NCBI GenBank assembly: GCA_944470555.2 | Contig: OX104134.1 | Location: forward strand, 49,164,691 to 49,228,690 | DNA length: 64,000 bases | Direction: 5' to 3' | From: Heterobilharzia americana | Taxonomy: Eukaryota; Platyhelminthes; Trematoda; Strigeidida; Schistosomatidae | Shown here: in pieces, positions 12,477 to 26,514 of the stretch | Layout: every line of letters begins with the position of its first letter | How positions within the stretch are numbered: the stretch's first letter is position 1 | Program-made: the position numbers and the translations under genes | The notes under the pieces: model-generated | What the model saw: the letters and a program-made list of their open reading frames with translations, nothing else | What the model was told of the DNA's origin: nothing | The model's database searches: none

Positions 12477-12900
12477 CTTTTAGCTAGTTCAGTCTCTCTC
12501 TACAGAATGATATGCTTCTTGGTGCAATGAAAAGTCAGTTGGTTTCCTTTTCATGTCACCTATAACTGTTTATTAAAGTCTATGTGCATCTGATCTAGAA
12601 GTTATGTGGAGAGAATAGAGAAAAAGACATACCTGAGATTCTTTGAGCATGTATCAAAAAGCCTACATTTCAGGAAAACGAGTCCTTTCAGTAATAATGC
12701 ATTCACTGAGCATTTTATAAGTATAGACAATGCAGTAAATATCTTTGAATCCTTCACGGTGATAAATGTATGGCGTAGTTTGAACTTTTTGAAGCTCACT
12801 GGGGCCGTAGTGGTCAAACAACTAAAACCGGAATTGTGTGTCTAAAAAAAGAGGAGCGAACTGTCCTTTCTAGGCCTGGTAACTTGGTTTTCTACCCTTC
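11400..12900 (+). mobile_element. Degenerate Penelope-like element (RT plus GIY-YIG)
   Basis: Frame-shifting translation shows the order expected of a Penelope-like element. There is an N-terminal region with KDKTDSTENRI and a run of lysines near 11600, then a SRGSHMPSK block near 11700 (relatives: RGSxMPRLYGLPKVHK). Next comes SETVDIICQ near 11945 (relatives: LFTNVPxxETVDIIC) and DGVAVGKSLLCPVLVDIFM near 12075. A connector follows, and then an open stretch at 12606-12845 resembling a GIY-YIG endonuclease: an ERIEKKTYLRFFEHVSKSL block, an SNNAFTEHF block and a C-terminal KQLKPELCV. The catalytic YVG-type start is damaged and stops occur throughout. Penelope-like elements move by target-primed reverse transcription. 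This copy is dead. The palindrome boundary visible in the window cuts through it at 12476. Confidence 0.7.
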
Positions 12901-13827
12901 CTCTTATTCTGTGATATCATCTCTTTTGAGTGAACCTTTTCCTATTTGTCTTAAATTTTGGTAGACGATTCACCAGCTGAGTTTATAATTTATCTGTTGC
13001 TTGTCATCATCAAACGTATGCCATCATGATCTTGTGGCCTTTATTTGAGTGGCCAGATCATAGGGTAGACTGATCGAGTTAGATTGATCATGAGTACTAT
13101 TAGAGAGCAAAAAACTAACGATTATTCGCTTGATTACTAGTGCAGCCTAATCAATCGTCAATCACTGTTTGGCTATCAGTTGATACGAAGAGCTAATTAT
13201 GCATAGCTTGAATCGGATGTAGAGATTCACTATGTGTATTGCAGTCTATCATATTATCGTGAAATATATGTTATCGGTGTTGACTTTTGGACAGTATAAC
13301 CCTCAGTGGGAGATATGTTACTTTCTTCTGTACCAAGAACAATGCTATCCTATCCTGTTTGTTCATTTCAATCTAGTTGATTAGAAAACTTCTAGTATTT
13401 TACAAACGGCAGCTCAGCGAAGAAAATTTTCTTTTCGACGGTTCATTTTCATAGCTGCACAATCGTAATCATAGTTACAACAAAATACATATTCATCAGT
13501 AACTAACGCGTCAATACAAAGTTATCAAAAACGGTCAATAAAGTCACAAGGTGATAATGGCTTGAAGGTCAACTCAAAGTCACCAAAAGCTGCTCATAGG
13601 ATTACAATAAAAAAGAAAATAAACAAAGAAATGAATTAAGTTCCTCAGAGAGATTACGACCAAGGTCAGATTAGGAATTGAATGTATCTCTTTTGAACAT
13701 AAAGATCGGCCTGCTGGAATGCTGAAGGCTCTTGCTTGCTGAGGTGGGGAGTACGCACTCCTCTCGAAGTGTTTGATTTCATTCCGTAAATGACCCTGAA
13801 AGGAGATTCTCATGGAGCTGACCAAAT
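12901..13827. other. Intergenic, no gene seen
   Basis: AT-rich DNA without a supportable coding region, RNA gene or repeat. Confidence 0.5.
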
Positions 13828-13967
13828 GCAGCTACATCTGGTAATAGTCGGAAGCGACTCCAGCTTATCTGAGCCACCGGCAGCGTAAAACGTAATGTAA
13901 TGGTACATAGTCTGCCGGTGGCTCAGATAAGCTGGAGTCACTTCTGACTGTTACCAGATGTAGCTGC
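13828..13967. repeat. Small foldback element
   Basis: 56-bp arms (13828-13883 and 13912-13967) are reverse complements with about three mismatches, around a 28-bp loop. The sequence would form a long hairpin. The arms contain a TGGCTCAGATAAGC block reminiscent of a tRNA A box, but no B box and no hammerhead core that I can see. Probably a foldback pair of a short repeat. Confidence 0.85.
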
Positions 13968-16900
13968 AGCTTTCATCTCATTCATGCCTTTTGAGCACCA
14001 AGTTTCCTTGTTTGTAAGTAAATCCTATGTGATCTAATGCGCAAGGGACATGTACATGCCGCTGTACTCGCTATCTGCAGCAATATGGCGAAGAGGGTCT
14101 AGAAGTCATAAAGAGTTCACAAAGACTGTTTCTGTTAGCGGGACGTTCTCCAAAGCCACAAACAGCCAGACTAACCATTTCATGGCGTCTTGTAAATGCA
14201 GGCAGTGCTCAACTGTGCTTTCTGTACCCTAAATAGCTAGCCGTGAATCTAGTTTGCTTGCATATTTATTTGCAATAATAATTGCAATCAGTTCTCTTCG
14301 TTTACCCATGTAAGACGACCACTTCGATGACCTCCGAAATGCGAGATTCATTCAGTTTACACGTAAATGAATGATCAGAGGGTGGACATTTCTTACAGGA
14401 GGGACATCAGTCCTGAATACACCTACGCAATCAGTAGCTGATTGCAATATGATTTACTCAGGTCTAAGTTTGATTGACAGAAGGAGAAGCTAGAAGGTAG
14501 TGCTGCTTAGGAACGGGTTATGGTTTACACAAAGCTACGGAATACATTCCCTTTTTTCTGACAAATCCCCAATGACCACCAAAACGACCTTTCTGTGGGC
14601 TTAGACGCCTGACCTTGGTATTCAATTCCCCGGCTAGTACTGCAATATATGTCGAGCGTACCTGGTAAACAAGGTCACTCAATTAATTGTAAAACTCTCC
14701 TCAAACTGCATCCAAGCTGTAGTCAGTTGTTGCATAAGTGGAAATGAAGGGCCATCATTTTCTTTGCCAGCTACTTCTCACGTCAGTCGAACTGAATTGT
14801 TCTTCAGCATGCACATGACTCTTAACGGGGAATCAGTTGATAAGTGAAATTTCGATTCTGGCACTCAGTGCGACACCAACGCCAATAAGTCCGGCTGTGG
14901 AGGCCACATAGTCTCCGGCTAAACCCACTATAAACACACCTAAGTTGACAGATATAGAAGTTGCAGGAGTAATTCACTGGGAAGTTATTTGTGGGTCTCT
15001 GAAATAGAGCACAAATCGATAGTGAGGCTATCCAGACAGAGTCTTGGCTAAACCTGCCTCTTACTTAACTTGAATAGAGGTTTGAATATTGAAGGTAGCC
15101 AAATTGGACAGTACCTGTGGTTTATGAATAAACAAATCAGATATGTCACAGCATGATAACTTTCTGGAAGCCTATATTTAGCAACGTAAGACGATGCAAA
15201 AACAGATCAGAACTCAAATCGATAATAAGTAACTGAGTGAAACAACGATACATACATATGAAGATAAATTAAAGAAGAAACAATACAAGTTGTAAGCCAA
15301 AATAATAGCATCAATCAAGTGACAATTAAAGAAATGAATCTGCACAAAGTATGTAAAAATGTTACCTAAGTTACTTGTGATAAGATTTAGTAGGCGTAGT
15401 AAAGTCTTCATTGTTAATGTTGATCTCTGAATTGTATGGGGATTATTCTACCTGGATGCCCAGACGGAAACGGACGGTGTTAATAGGGGAACGCACTCTT
15501 AGCCTTTGGCTTAAAGTCAGATCCTCCAGACAGCGTAGCAACATAAAGGCTGCTGTATTCCCATGTTCCCTGGTGGTCGAGACAGGTTCATACACTATTT
15601 ATCCATTCCGTACCATAGAGCCCACGTGCAACACTATTTCTGAGTTAGGGTTCCTCCGTTTTCACCAATTCGATAGAATGCATCATATATGCACTTTCGT
15701 CCTCTCAATTTTGTGGAAACACAAACGGTCGTGTGAATGTAGTGACTAGTATTTCAGATATCACAACCTTCTTTCTACCAAAAATCATAATGGTGCTGCT
15801 ACTAAAAGTACCTTAGCTATAGCCCGTAAAACAATGGCCTAATCAGGGGGCTGAACTCAGCATTGTTGAAAACAATGGTCTTCTTTGCAACAGACTCGAC
15901 ATCGAAAAATCCCGTTATAATTGTTTCGTACAAAACAACTTTCGAGAAGTTCTTTAAAGTTAATATCATGTTTTTGGTCATGAATTCTGTCTGATAATTG
16001 ATGTAAACGAAGTTACATTTCAGTTGCTTGAATTCGGAAATGTATCCATAAAAGGCAAAAGCTGGATGTATTCAACCAAGAATAAGGAGGTTGATATGTT
16101 GAGGAATTTATGTAGGGAGTTTAAAATAAATCCAGAGTATTTTGTAAACCATTGAGTCACTGATTGTTCGGCGAGTAAGTGGCTTCTCTTGTTGAGTGTT
16201 TAGTTTGAAGTCCCTTACCATTTGTGGTTGGTGGAAGAGATGCTTCTATTGAAGCAGCTAGATTTGAAAGCATACATATATGAGTAGAAATTTTCCTTGA
16301 ATTAATATTTTGCTGTTTCAATGTTACATTGCAACTATTACAACTTGCCCATAATTTTGCATAGATGTGACTGTTCTAGTCCACTAGTGTTCTATTTCTT
16401 ACTACTGGATGATATATAAAAACACTGGTTTAGCAGTTTTTTCTTCTGATTTCATACAATTCGGGTTGTAGAAAAGTCACTGGCAAACGGTAGAGCTTGA
16501 CAACGAAGAGGTGATGTAGTCTAGGAAACGAAACTGGAAGGTGAGTGAGTAAGATTTTGAATGCGTTATAAACTCTCAAAAATATTTTTAGAAAAACTTG
16601 GACCTGGATTCATGGCATTGTATCAGTGCATATAGAAAGGTTTTACAATCAGAGGTCAAGCATAAGTTTGAAAATCAGTTGAAGCACTTATTTATCACGA
16701 CTAATAATCTGACTGCGCTGGTAGAGATAAAAGGATATTTAAAGCAAATAGAGTATGAATCAAATAAGTGAGTTGGAAAGTGAAGTACTCGAAATGACAT
16801 ACTATTTTACTGCAGGATACATGACACCTGTTGATCAACAGGATTTTCTGTTTGTAATGTTACTGCCAGTGACTACCAGGTGCCTGTTATTATACTTCGA

Positions 16901-18059
16901 CAAGCATGAAGACAGGAATATTGACCATTTGTTGACTTTTATTTATGATTAAATATTTGCCACATTTTATTGCAACTTTGGCTTATTTGTTTCAGTAATA
17001 TTACCAGTCACTTCAATAGACAGATTGGATTCTGTTAACTGCCACAATCAAAATCCAATTTGGCTAAGGAGGATACAGGAAACTTATTTGATGAGGGGTG
17101 CGTTTATAATTGATCGGGTGGAAGGTAAACCATACATAAAGCCGAAGCAGAAAACGTAGAAATAAAAATTCCAATTGTTTCAGCTTGCTCGTAATTTTGC
17201 ATAATATTCATGGACATTCCCCATTGATCGATGTTTGTTTCTGGAGTATTCTCTTGAGATTGTTTGGAAAACACCTCATCACCCAAATAAACATTTAAGT
17301 CAAAACAATTCCCCACAATCAGAGTTTTTCTGGTCATAAAATTTCAGATGACTTCATGTTTTCCAAATGAATTTCACATTAAATATGATGTACATCAATT
17401 TTCGTTTAACTCTGGTCACCTTGACAACCACTTGAGAGTTTCTTCGTCATTGTTCTTAACACACTGTGACTACTAAAGTCTAGGCAGGTCTTTCATACTA
17501 CTCACTCTTAATTTACTAAGTGTGGCTGACGGCGAAATAAGTGAATTTACATGCTATCTTAGAAATAAGAATGCCTTTGACAAGAATATCTCATGACAAT
17601 GAATTCACCAAAAGGGTGGTTTACTTCTATCTCGTTACGTATTCCAGAGAAGTGGGCAAAAGTTATGTGGAAAGAATAATTTGGAATTCATCTTAACAAA
17701 TGATCAGTGTAGACAACATATGTTGATTCTAAAGCGTATTTGTATCAAAACTATGCAATGAAATGGAATAGTTAGTAGGAATTTAGCTGGATTTAATGTG
17801 CTGTAAGTAGTTTCCGTTAATAAACTCCGTACTAATGAACAGTTATCAATAACACATTTTTGGTTATGATCAAAGACTCGTTGTATACGAATATTTTGTG
17901 TTTTCTTCTCATAAACAGATAATCTCTTTCTTCCACTAGTTCTTAAACTCATCTCTTAGTAGACTAGTGTTAAAACCACCCCTTTGGAAGCATTCAACAC
18001 TGCAAGATAGTTAAGTGTATGTTACTTTTTGTTTGCGGATCCTTGAAAACGCTAGTTGA
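13968..18059. other. Intergenic, no gene seen
   Basis: About 4 kb. The part at 14050-15110 is somewhat less AT-rich and may be an old repeat, but I could not match it to any element family in either strand. I see no splice-consistent coding exon. Confidence 0.45.
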
Positions 18060-18335
18060 ATGAAGGCAACCAACAGGAGGCCCTTAGCTAGGATTCGTGC
18101 TTTTAGGCACTCATCAACAAAGGGTATCTGCAACCTCTGTGGAACTTATGTCCTGCTTGAGATTCAAACCCGTGTCAACTAGTGCTGCAGTCAGAGGCGT
18201 TAACACTGAGCTATTCGAGCCACGACTGACTTCATGTAGGACTGAACTGATTACGTACATTGGTTGGTCATCAGGGGGTAACCAACTTTGTGTTGTCTGG
18301 TCCTAAGTGCTGAATAAACTCTATAGATTATTTCT
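18060..18335 (-). repeat. SINE with decayed hammerhead (family of 59500-60110)
   Basis: Minus-strand relative of the intronic pair at 59500-60110. It has the same B-box-like GGGTTTGAATCTCAAG start, the same hammerhead position and the same adjoining 'X' segment (18270-18335) upstream of the tRNA-like part. Stem II (GTGC/GCAC, 18097-18110) is intact. The core is TTGATGA (18111-18117) and GAAA has become GAAT, so activity is unlikely. Confidence 0.65.
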
Positions 18336-21300
18336 GGCTACCCTTAGCCAACCAACCAATGATTTTTGAATATATTTTTGTCAGATGACTTTAGCATATT
18401 CAATCTACTTATAACTTTTGAGAACAAGCTATGGTGTCACGGGGCATTACTGTATATAATGCTTGGTCTGTATATATTACATATGTTAATGAGATAATCT
18501 AGTTAGAGGTTCACACTGCATTTGTTTCATCATTCATCAATTGTCAATTGATGGTTACGATTTCGTGGTGATAGCAGCAAATCTAGTCTGCACGTAAAAA
18601 AAGGTAATTAAATAATTTATGTCTGAGTTCAATGTGCGGTAAAATTTCACTTCGATGATAAACCTTGTCAAATATTAAACTTGATGCTTTAAATCTACCG
18701 AAATGCTGTATCCGTTAACAATTCGGTCTTAGCGCTGCAGGATTTTACTTATCGCGTTTACTCTAGATCAGTAACCATTCTAAATCATTTATACTGTTTG
18801 AAAAAATTTCTGTTTTCTATCAACAGGTGACCTAATATTTTATATGTTTATTTTACTTCCTTTTGCCGGAATGCTACCTTGTCTTGCTTCAACTAAACTA
18901 TAATAAACATTTATCTAGGAAGAATTTAAATGACGAACATTTTGGGTCAACAGCTAAACATTTGTGAAGTGGTGAATACTAACTACTGAATAGAAGTGGA
19001 CAATGGAGAAAAAACGGTTTTAATCATTGTTTCGTATTTTTTGCCACAGTTTACAAGAATTATTCACAACCGGCGAAAAAGGTTCCTTCATTTACAGATT
19101 AGCATAGGATTACTCAGTGAGCTGTTAAAGCCGATATACTGTTGGTTTCTCAGAAGTTTCACACGATAGCTTTCACTGATGCGAATAGTTCAGTTGGACT
19201 TTTTTCAGTACTGTTCTTTATTATAAGCTTTCGAATCTCTACTGCGTAATAATTTGACTAAACCTGCAGACACATCTTGTTGATGAGTACTGACAAACAC
19301 CTGACCTACAATAAAGATGACGTCTTAGTAACTGGGACCGTAGGTGCATTTTTGCGAGATCGATTAGTTTTGTGACCATAGTGTAAGGGTTATCTATAAA
19401 ACTTTGTTGGGACCAAGGACTTGAAACACCAAGTAACCTGTAGCCTAGTGACTGGCTTGTGCTACGTTCTACTTAGTTGTATTAATGACAAAGATGTGCC
19501 ATTTGTTAGCCATGCAAAGCCAGAGGCTACCTTTAAATTTCCTACTAGCTGAATCAGTAATCACTTGGAAGACGTTTGAAAGTGATTGGACGTGTGAGTG
19601 GCAACTAGCCATGATGTGATTATTGTTGGTCTAGGCAGTATAAAAGAAGTATAGACTACACGGGTAGGATCTTTAAGACGTTTGCAGACAATGACTGAAA
19701 ACTTTAGGTGTAATAACTCAAAGTCGATCATGACAGCGTTGATAAATTCATTCTTCATTTATTACTCGTTAATTCTTCTGTATGATGTTGCTCGGTATGG
19801 TACCTCATAATGGCTATGTCAACATCAACGATAATGGTCATAGTTTTTAACTAAGAGCAAGACATTGTTCACTAAAAAATATTGATACTGGATTGCGAAG
19901 TGCTTAGTGGTCTTCATTAGTATGGTATAGTTTACAAGTAAATTTCATGTCCAGGAAACAAAACACTTAACTTAGGAATAAACTAATGGTGAATGAGTTG
20001 GAAAGCTCTCCCCAGATTAAAGACATCATCATCCTAGGCTGGTATTTATCAGGAAAGCAAATAAAAAAATGAAGTGCCGGCAAAATGTTTCCTTATTTTG
20101 ATCGTCTAGAGAAAGTGTCTAATATTTTGACTGATACATCTCAAACCTGAGTTATCATATTCGCCTAAATTTTTGGTGAACAGTTTTTCAATAAATTAAC
20201 AGACAGGATGTCTAACGAAGAAGCTACTCATAAGTGAGTGCATTTCTCAACTTCCTGGTTACAAAATTTATGCGAGAAATCTCCTGATTCAGATAGTGAG
20301 TTATTTTTCACCGTTCGACTAGTGAAGTCCTCAGGAAGATATAAGTAGTTTTTAGCTGTCTTCGTCATTCAATAATAAATTGCATCACCTCTGAGCTACA
20401 CACGTACACAAAGCACCAGAACCCATGAGTTGCTTGGCTAATCTTAAGAGTCATAGTAATTTATCCTAATATTTGGTTATTTAGTTTGAAGGATAGCATA
20501 TTAATACATCCTATTCAAATCATTAAAAATTCCTATTATAGTTCAAAAGCCATATGTACGTACAACTCTAGAAACTGAAGAAGTTATCGAGAAGAATATT
20601 CGTTGTTCACTTAAATGGCTTTGAGATTATAATAGATTCCTGTTGCTATGACGATATCCATTTAAGCCTGTCGTTTCACACACGCACACATATAAGAAAA
20701 CAAGGAAGTAAGGTTCAAGCTGTTATTATACTTTGTTTATTATAAACTGTTATACGTTCAACTATATATCTGATTTAATATATCACGAAAATTCCAATGC
20801 TTCTCGGGTTAATAAAGAATCACTTTTCAACGCAGCACGATTCTTGTCAATATTTTAGTTCACCGTTTGATATTGTACATGAAGAGTTTATAACAGCTTA
20901 TCATCCTTCAGTTACAGCGAAACACAATACAAGATGATTGACATTCAATGCCAGTGGAATGTACTAATATTTTAAATAGTTACAGCATTTTTATAGTACG
21001 TTGATTTATATTTAAAATGTACCTTCTTTTCACGTAATAATTACTTTGCAGCAGTAATAATAACAGTTATGAATACTTTGAAAGTCTACAATGTAGCGAA
21101 TGTTTTGACTGAATATAGCTAAACATAATTTCATATTCGAGAAGCATAGACAGTTTATTTGTTAATTTTCTAAGGGCGACTCTGTAGGCCCCCAAATCAA
21201 CCACTGTAATATGCAATAGGTTTCATAAAATAAAGAAAACCAGACTGACTATTTCAGTAGCTGCTAAAATGGCTTTCACAGTCAGACATTAAAGAATAAA

Positions 21301-24300
21301 TATCACTTTCCGTAAGAAAGAATTAATAAAGCTTAGTTTTTGTTCACCATTCAGGGTATGAATACTCTGATGTTTTTGAATTTCAAAGTCACTTAGACTT
21401 TGATATTTCTGCTTCAGTCAGTAGTAAAGACAGTTATTTAGCTGTACACGTGACTCCTGTTGCATACGAGTGAAATAAAATCTAATAAAGTTGGAGCTGC
21501 ATGTATCATGAAAATTTCCTGTGATGAACTGAATTATCACCCATCTCACTTTTGTTGACACTTGAAGCCGGAGCATATATTTTCCAAGTAACCGCTCAAG
21601 GTCAGTATAACCCAGCTAGAGGAAACTGGGTCGAAAATTCTTACAAAGTTACTAACGTTATCCAGTCACTTTTTTATAACTTTTATTTTCAAGCTTCGGT
21701 GAATAAACCTGTCTAGAATTGACTTAAATGTCATGTTGAACAACCGATTCTCATTGATGTTTTTTTGTACAATCTAATTAATATGAAAGGGAACAGTTAA
21801 ATTTATAGATAGCGCTTTCCAGATTTTATTGTAAACGAAAAATTTTGTGATTGAATTACTTTATAGCTTACTGTTTGCCTTCAAGAATTCAAGAATATCT
21901 CGTTTATTTCTCGAAATTAGCGTACCTCATTTTACAACGGTTTATCTGTATTGTAATATAGTCAAAACTCTCTTATTTGTTTGAAACTCAGTCGCTTGAC
22001 AACGACAAGTTTCGTTTTAAGTCAATTTGAAAACTGGAATCTGTACTTATATGCGATATATTTGGTCGTTGGACACTGTCATCAGAATATCATTTCCAAA
22101 GACGGAAACAAGTGGATTAATACGAGAAAAATTTATAGTATTAAACATTTATTATACATGCAACTGAACAGTGTTCTACCAGTCACTGAATGGGTTGTTA
22201 AATAACTCATATGCCTCTTGTTAAACAGACTAGTGATGTGACTGATTCATTAGCCTAAGCATTTAATTTTTAGGCAACAGATCCTATAAACAAACTCCAC
22301 TCTGGTTACCTTTAGTCTCGCCAACCGGATACTATCATTAGCATGTACTCGGTTGAATTGTATCAATTTAAAATAGATAACCAGTAAATATCAACAATGA
22401 TCTTTTCAGAGAACATGACTTTCAAAATGAGGAAACGTATTTCTTTACTGGTGCTTGTAGTTAGCTATGGCAGTATTCAAATAATAATATTACTGGTAGC
22501 AGTTGTGCACTAAAAAAGACCAACTTCAAAGGTCAAGTGTTAGTAGATTCAAGAAATATACATTGTTAAATCACTTTTTTTCTAGTCATGTGTGATTTTA
22601 TACTGGCATACATATATATTTATCTTTCGTGTAATTTTAAAAACTGTTTCTAAGATTGAGAAACATTTTTGACTGTAAAGCAGAAAACGTTTTAATGTAA
22701 CAGTGAGATAGCAGTCATTAAATGCACTAACAGTGTGTCAGTTATGCCGAGAAAGAAATTATAACTAGGATCTAGTTCCACTAGATCCAATTAGAAAAAA
22801 GATTTTGGTTGTAAAAGATACACATTTCATCTTATTCCGTTTACTATGTATTGGGTAGCTGATAAGGGATTTAATTAGGTTGTTAATCTAGTTTTCCTGC
22901 TTTTTAATCGAGTAAGCATGAGATATGCCTATCATCATAATGAGAACCAAGTTTACTGCGAGTTTTAAATCTGTTTAATTAATTACCACAAACATAATTA
23001 TGGAATAAGACTATTATAATCACTTTTGTTTACTGATATAAAGTTGATAATTAATAGGCTTATTAAGAGGGAACATTTGTTGGTTAGAATGATGTTCGAT
23101 ATGAAATACTAAGTGAAGTCATTATCATCTTGATAACGCAGTAATTAGCTTAGAGAACGTTTTCACAAAGTTTTCATCTAAGCTATACTTGCAATTCTGA
23201 CAGAGCATAATTTTATGAGACCGATCTTTTAGGTTTCTGAAACACCTCAATAATGCTTGTTGCAGTACTGCATCACAGGCAATCCAGATTTCTGTAGTTA
23301 TCTGGTATTCCGTTTTTCTTCAGTTTTTTCTACGGTTATTACAGCAGCGTTATCTGAGAGTCTTCAGACTAACTAAATTTACCATCTAAAGTGTTAGTTT
23401 TTGGCATAACCTAGGGTAGAGAAGCATATAATTCAGCCGAAGAGATTGCTTCGTCAATATCCACTATCTGTTTCTGAAAGTTTATTACAAATTATCTGAC
23501 TCACTACAATAGACTTTTGAGGCGATGTGTGTGTACATCGTTTTGAGCGACTTCAAGAGCTGTAGGTTTGTTCTAGTTAGGCTTACGTATAACATATGAC
23601 ATTACTTGAATCAACCGGCAGATATCGTTTAGAAGATCACGAATAAAGGAATTGGTTTTTTGCCTACTTGGCGAACCCTTACTCTCAAGAATAACAAACT
23701 CCCCACTATTTGATTCCTAAGAAAATACTTACTTCGAATGTGGGCACCATTACCAGCTGATATCATCTAGACATCCGCTAAAAGGCGAAAACTACTTGGC
23801 GATTGTTCCCACGTATTCTCTTTCTGCACAATAGTGTTCATCTTCAACCGTAGTCAAAATCAAGCTTAGAATTCTTGTGTATTTTCGCAGACGAATTATC
23901 ACTACATGACCAGAGTTAAACTGTTGACATTGTTTGCATCCACACGGTTTGCTACAGTCCAGAACTGTTGTTCTGTGCCATGAGTGAACATTGATCTTCA
24001 CCAACTTATTCATGCCTGAAATAGTGTGAAGACCAAGTACTTCAACAAATTTATGTAAATGCTTGGTGAAATACTGAACTTATACTCTTCTTCCTAAAAG
24101 TTCAACTTTAATCACTTACACTATTTTTTATATTCCACTTTGCAAATTTTGATTAAAACACATTCAATTTTCCGTAAGAAAACAAGAGTGGTCAAGGTGA
24201 TAATTATTTGAGTTTGTCTAATTATTCTTATCGAACATTTTGTTTTGAAACTCTTACCAGAAATGTACTCACACACTTTACCCGATAATACAAAACTTTT

Positions 24301-25020
24301 CTCGGTAATTTCATTTAATCCGTCAATCATTTTACTTGGAGGTCTATATGAGCTAAAAATATACAAAACCGACTGTTGGTTTTGTGATGGCATATTTATC
24401 CCTTATCATTTATGAAGATACCTTTTATTCAGAGAACTCAACAACTTATGCTGACAATAGTTCAGCTAGTCGATCTGATATCCCACTTTGAACCTATGCG
24501 TAGAAAATGCAAGTGTAAGAACCTTTGATTTTTGTACTTTCAAATGACGTTTTCAAAATCAGTGAAGATACTAATAGCGTGTGTTACTGGAAAGATTTTG
24601 CAGTAAGTGTGAAATTGTGTCTTACTGACTTTGATATTCGTCTGCATACCGGTCTGTTGTAGGACCGAATTCAGTTCTACTCACCTAGATTTAACTAGGC
24701 AATATCCTAATTTTTTTCACAATACTGTTTGTCTCATTGCCCAAAAATCGTTGGGGATTCTCTTTATCATTTTCATCTTCATTTCACTTCTAATCAACGC
24801 CCAGTATCAGTACTAGTCTGCCAAACCGCGGATATCTTAGATAGTCAAAATGATAATAAATAAGATGGTCTCACTCTCTAATTCAGTTAGATTTAGATTT
24901 AGATGACAAGTCCTAACTATGCAGCTAGTGTGAGTACAGTCAAGCGATAGTAACGCGTCACGAATGCACATGGTGGGCGGGCAAAACCTTTGGTAATTGA
25001 AGTAAAGTAATGATCTAGCC
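18336..25020. other. Intergenic, no gene seen
   Basis: About 6.7 kb of AT-rich sequence. All open readings are short and lack recognisable protein features; I see no RNA gene or tandem repeat. Confidence 0.5.
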
Positions 25021-25140
25021 AACCTTGGACCACGTAGCCCAGTTTGGTAGAGCACCGGGCCGGAAACCCCGTGGTTGCTGGTTCGCTTTAGGACGTGGCC
25101 TGAGTTTACATTTCACCTTCAATCACCACCCACTGTCAAA
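25021..25140 (+). repeat. tRNA-related SINE head
   Basis: A tRNA-like stretch has an A-box-like TAGCCCAGTTTGGTAGAGC and a B-box-like GGTTCGC, followed by a non-tRNA tail ending CACCTTCAATCACCACCCA. The acceptor stem does not close and the tail is shared with 60880-60905, so it is a SINE copy and not a tRNA gene. No hammerhead is visible in this copy. Confidence 0.65.
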
Positions 25141-25389
25141 TAATAATGTAACAGTTCAGCAGTAAGAAAGTGGTATCTTATTACGCTGCCTCTATCGTTG
25201 CTGTTGCTTTATTGAAACTTTTAAACAATATATGTGAAGTCGTTCTAAAGTGAAATATTTATTGAATGTTGCTTGTGTCGAGGCATCCGTACAGGAACCC
25301 ATATAGACATCGATCAGTTCGGTCAGTTCAACGACACGATAATACAGGCAACATCATGAAAATTGTATCAGTTGCACATGGATCGGCTA

Positions 25390-25565
25390 TCTTGACTCGG
25401 TGGCCTAGTGGATAATGCACTGACATTTGAATTGATCGGTTCTGGGCTCAAGTCACAGGGGGAAAACATCGCTCACTGGGAAGTGGGCACATTCAGCTGA
25501 CAAGTCCAAATGGAACAAAACGTGTGTCCTGGATTTCATTGCCACCCACTATCTATAATCAGTAT
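25390..25565 (+). repeat. Sm-alpha-like SINE with decayed hammerhead
   Basis: An A-box-like TGGCCTAGTGGATAATGC is followed by a B-box-like region, then a hammerhead-like block near 25497-25540. Helix I (TTCAG with CTGGA) still pairs and the stem III/GTC region is present. The core reads CTGACAA (G8 lost) and CAAAA (G12 lost). The order matches Sm-alpha-type SINEs of schistosomes. Confidence 0.7.
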
Positions 25566-26514
25566 CAAAACTGAGATATTTATTACTTGTTCACTCAGTG
25601 CCCGCTAATGATATAAAATGATTTGATGGTAGTAAAAATTTCTCGTTATCATAAGTTGAAATTCTCATCAAATATACACCGAAATTCATTTTATGTGACT
25701 ATACTACTTGTTAGTAGTTATATTGCTTAAAGTTCACTTCCTTCTGTATTGTTTGCCTACCAAACGCAATGTAATGGGTAGCTGTTATAGTGTAATAATT
25801 GCAGCTGCAGCTGCAGCTGATATAAATACATGCTTCATTTAACTTGCTTTTGGTTTATTATATCAACCGTGTTTCTTTACAAAGGAAGATAACGTATGGA
25901 TGGCTTATGAACTTCTTGGTCTGAGATAAAGTTATTAAAATAAGTTGTAAATGTAATCTGGATGAGCAAGAAGTATTTCGATGTGAGAGGTATACATCTG
26001 GGTTATAGAATTCAAGATTGGGGAGTGAAGAAACAAATTATTGAGTAACTTATCTGTTTTGTTGACTGACATTATACTATGCACTTGTACAGTATTTGAA
26101 AAAGTGAGTTATCATTTATCATTAACTTTAATATGAAATAGGAGAAAAAGACTTTATTGAGTGATATAATGAGGTTTCCTAATTTTAGGTATTTAACTGC
26201 TGATTGACTTTTTTATAGGAGTTAAGTGTATCTTTGTGAGCAGGAAAATATTCATTTCAGTTCACTACAATGAGTACTTACAAAAGTATACGGTTTTGTA
26301 ATCCAGTGACTTGCTGTGACTGCAATCTGGGACAGACTGTTCGTTAACTTGCCCTGTAGTAACGAGTCAACTATACGACAGTAACATAAGTGCTCGCTTA
26401 GTATTATTCATGTATCCATGATGGTATTACATGGGTCCAGAACAAAGATTATACGCTGCAGTTTATCACCTGCATGCAGATCCATTTTATGACCGTTACA
26501 ATTACGTAGTAGCA

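Noticed and set aside
15411..15749. Plus-strand open reading of 112 codons
   Set aside because: No homology recognised, no splice context, and composition like the surrounding intergenic DNA.
23792..24013. Minus-strand reading with a CSKPCGCKQC cysteine cluster
   Set aside because: Single short reading without splice support or a recognisable domain.
25021..25100. Possible tRNA gene
   Set aside because: A- and B-box-like motifs are present, but the acceptor and anticodon stems do not close and the tail is shared with another SINE copy.
25800..25820. GCAGCT repeat
   Set aside because: Only three units; too short to be noteworthy.
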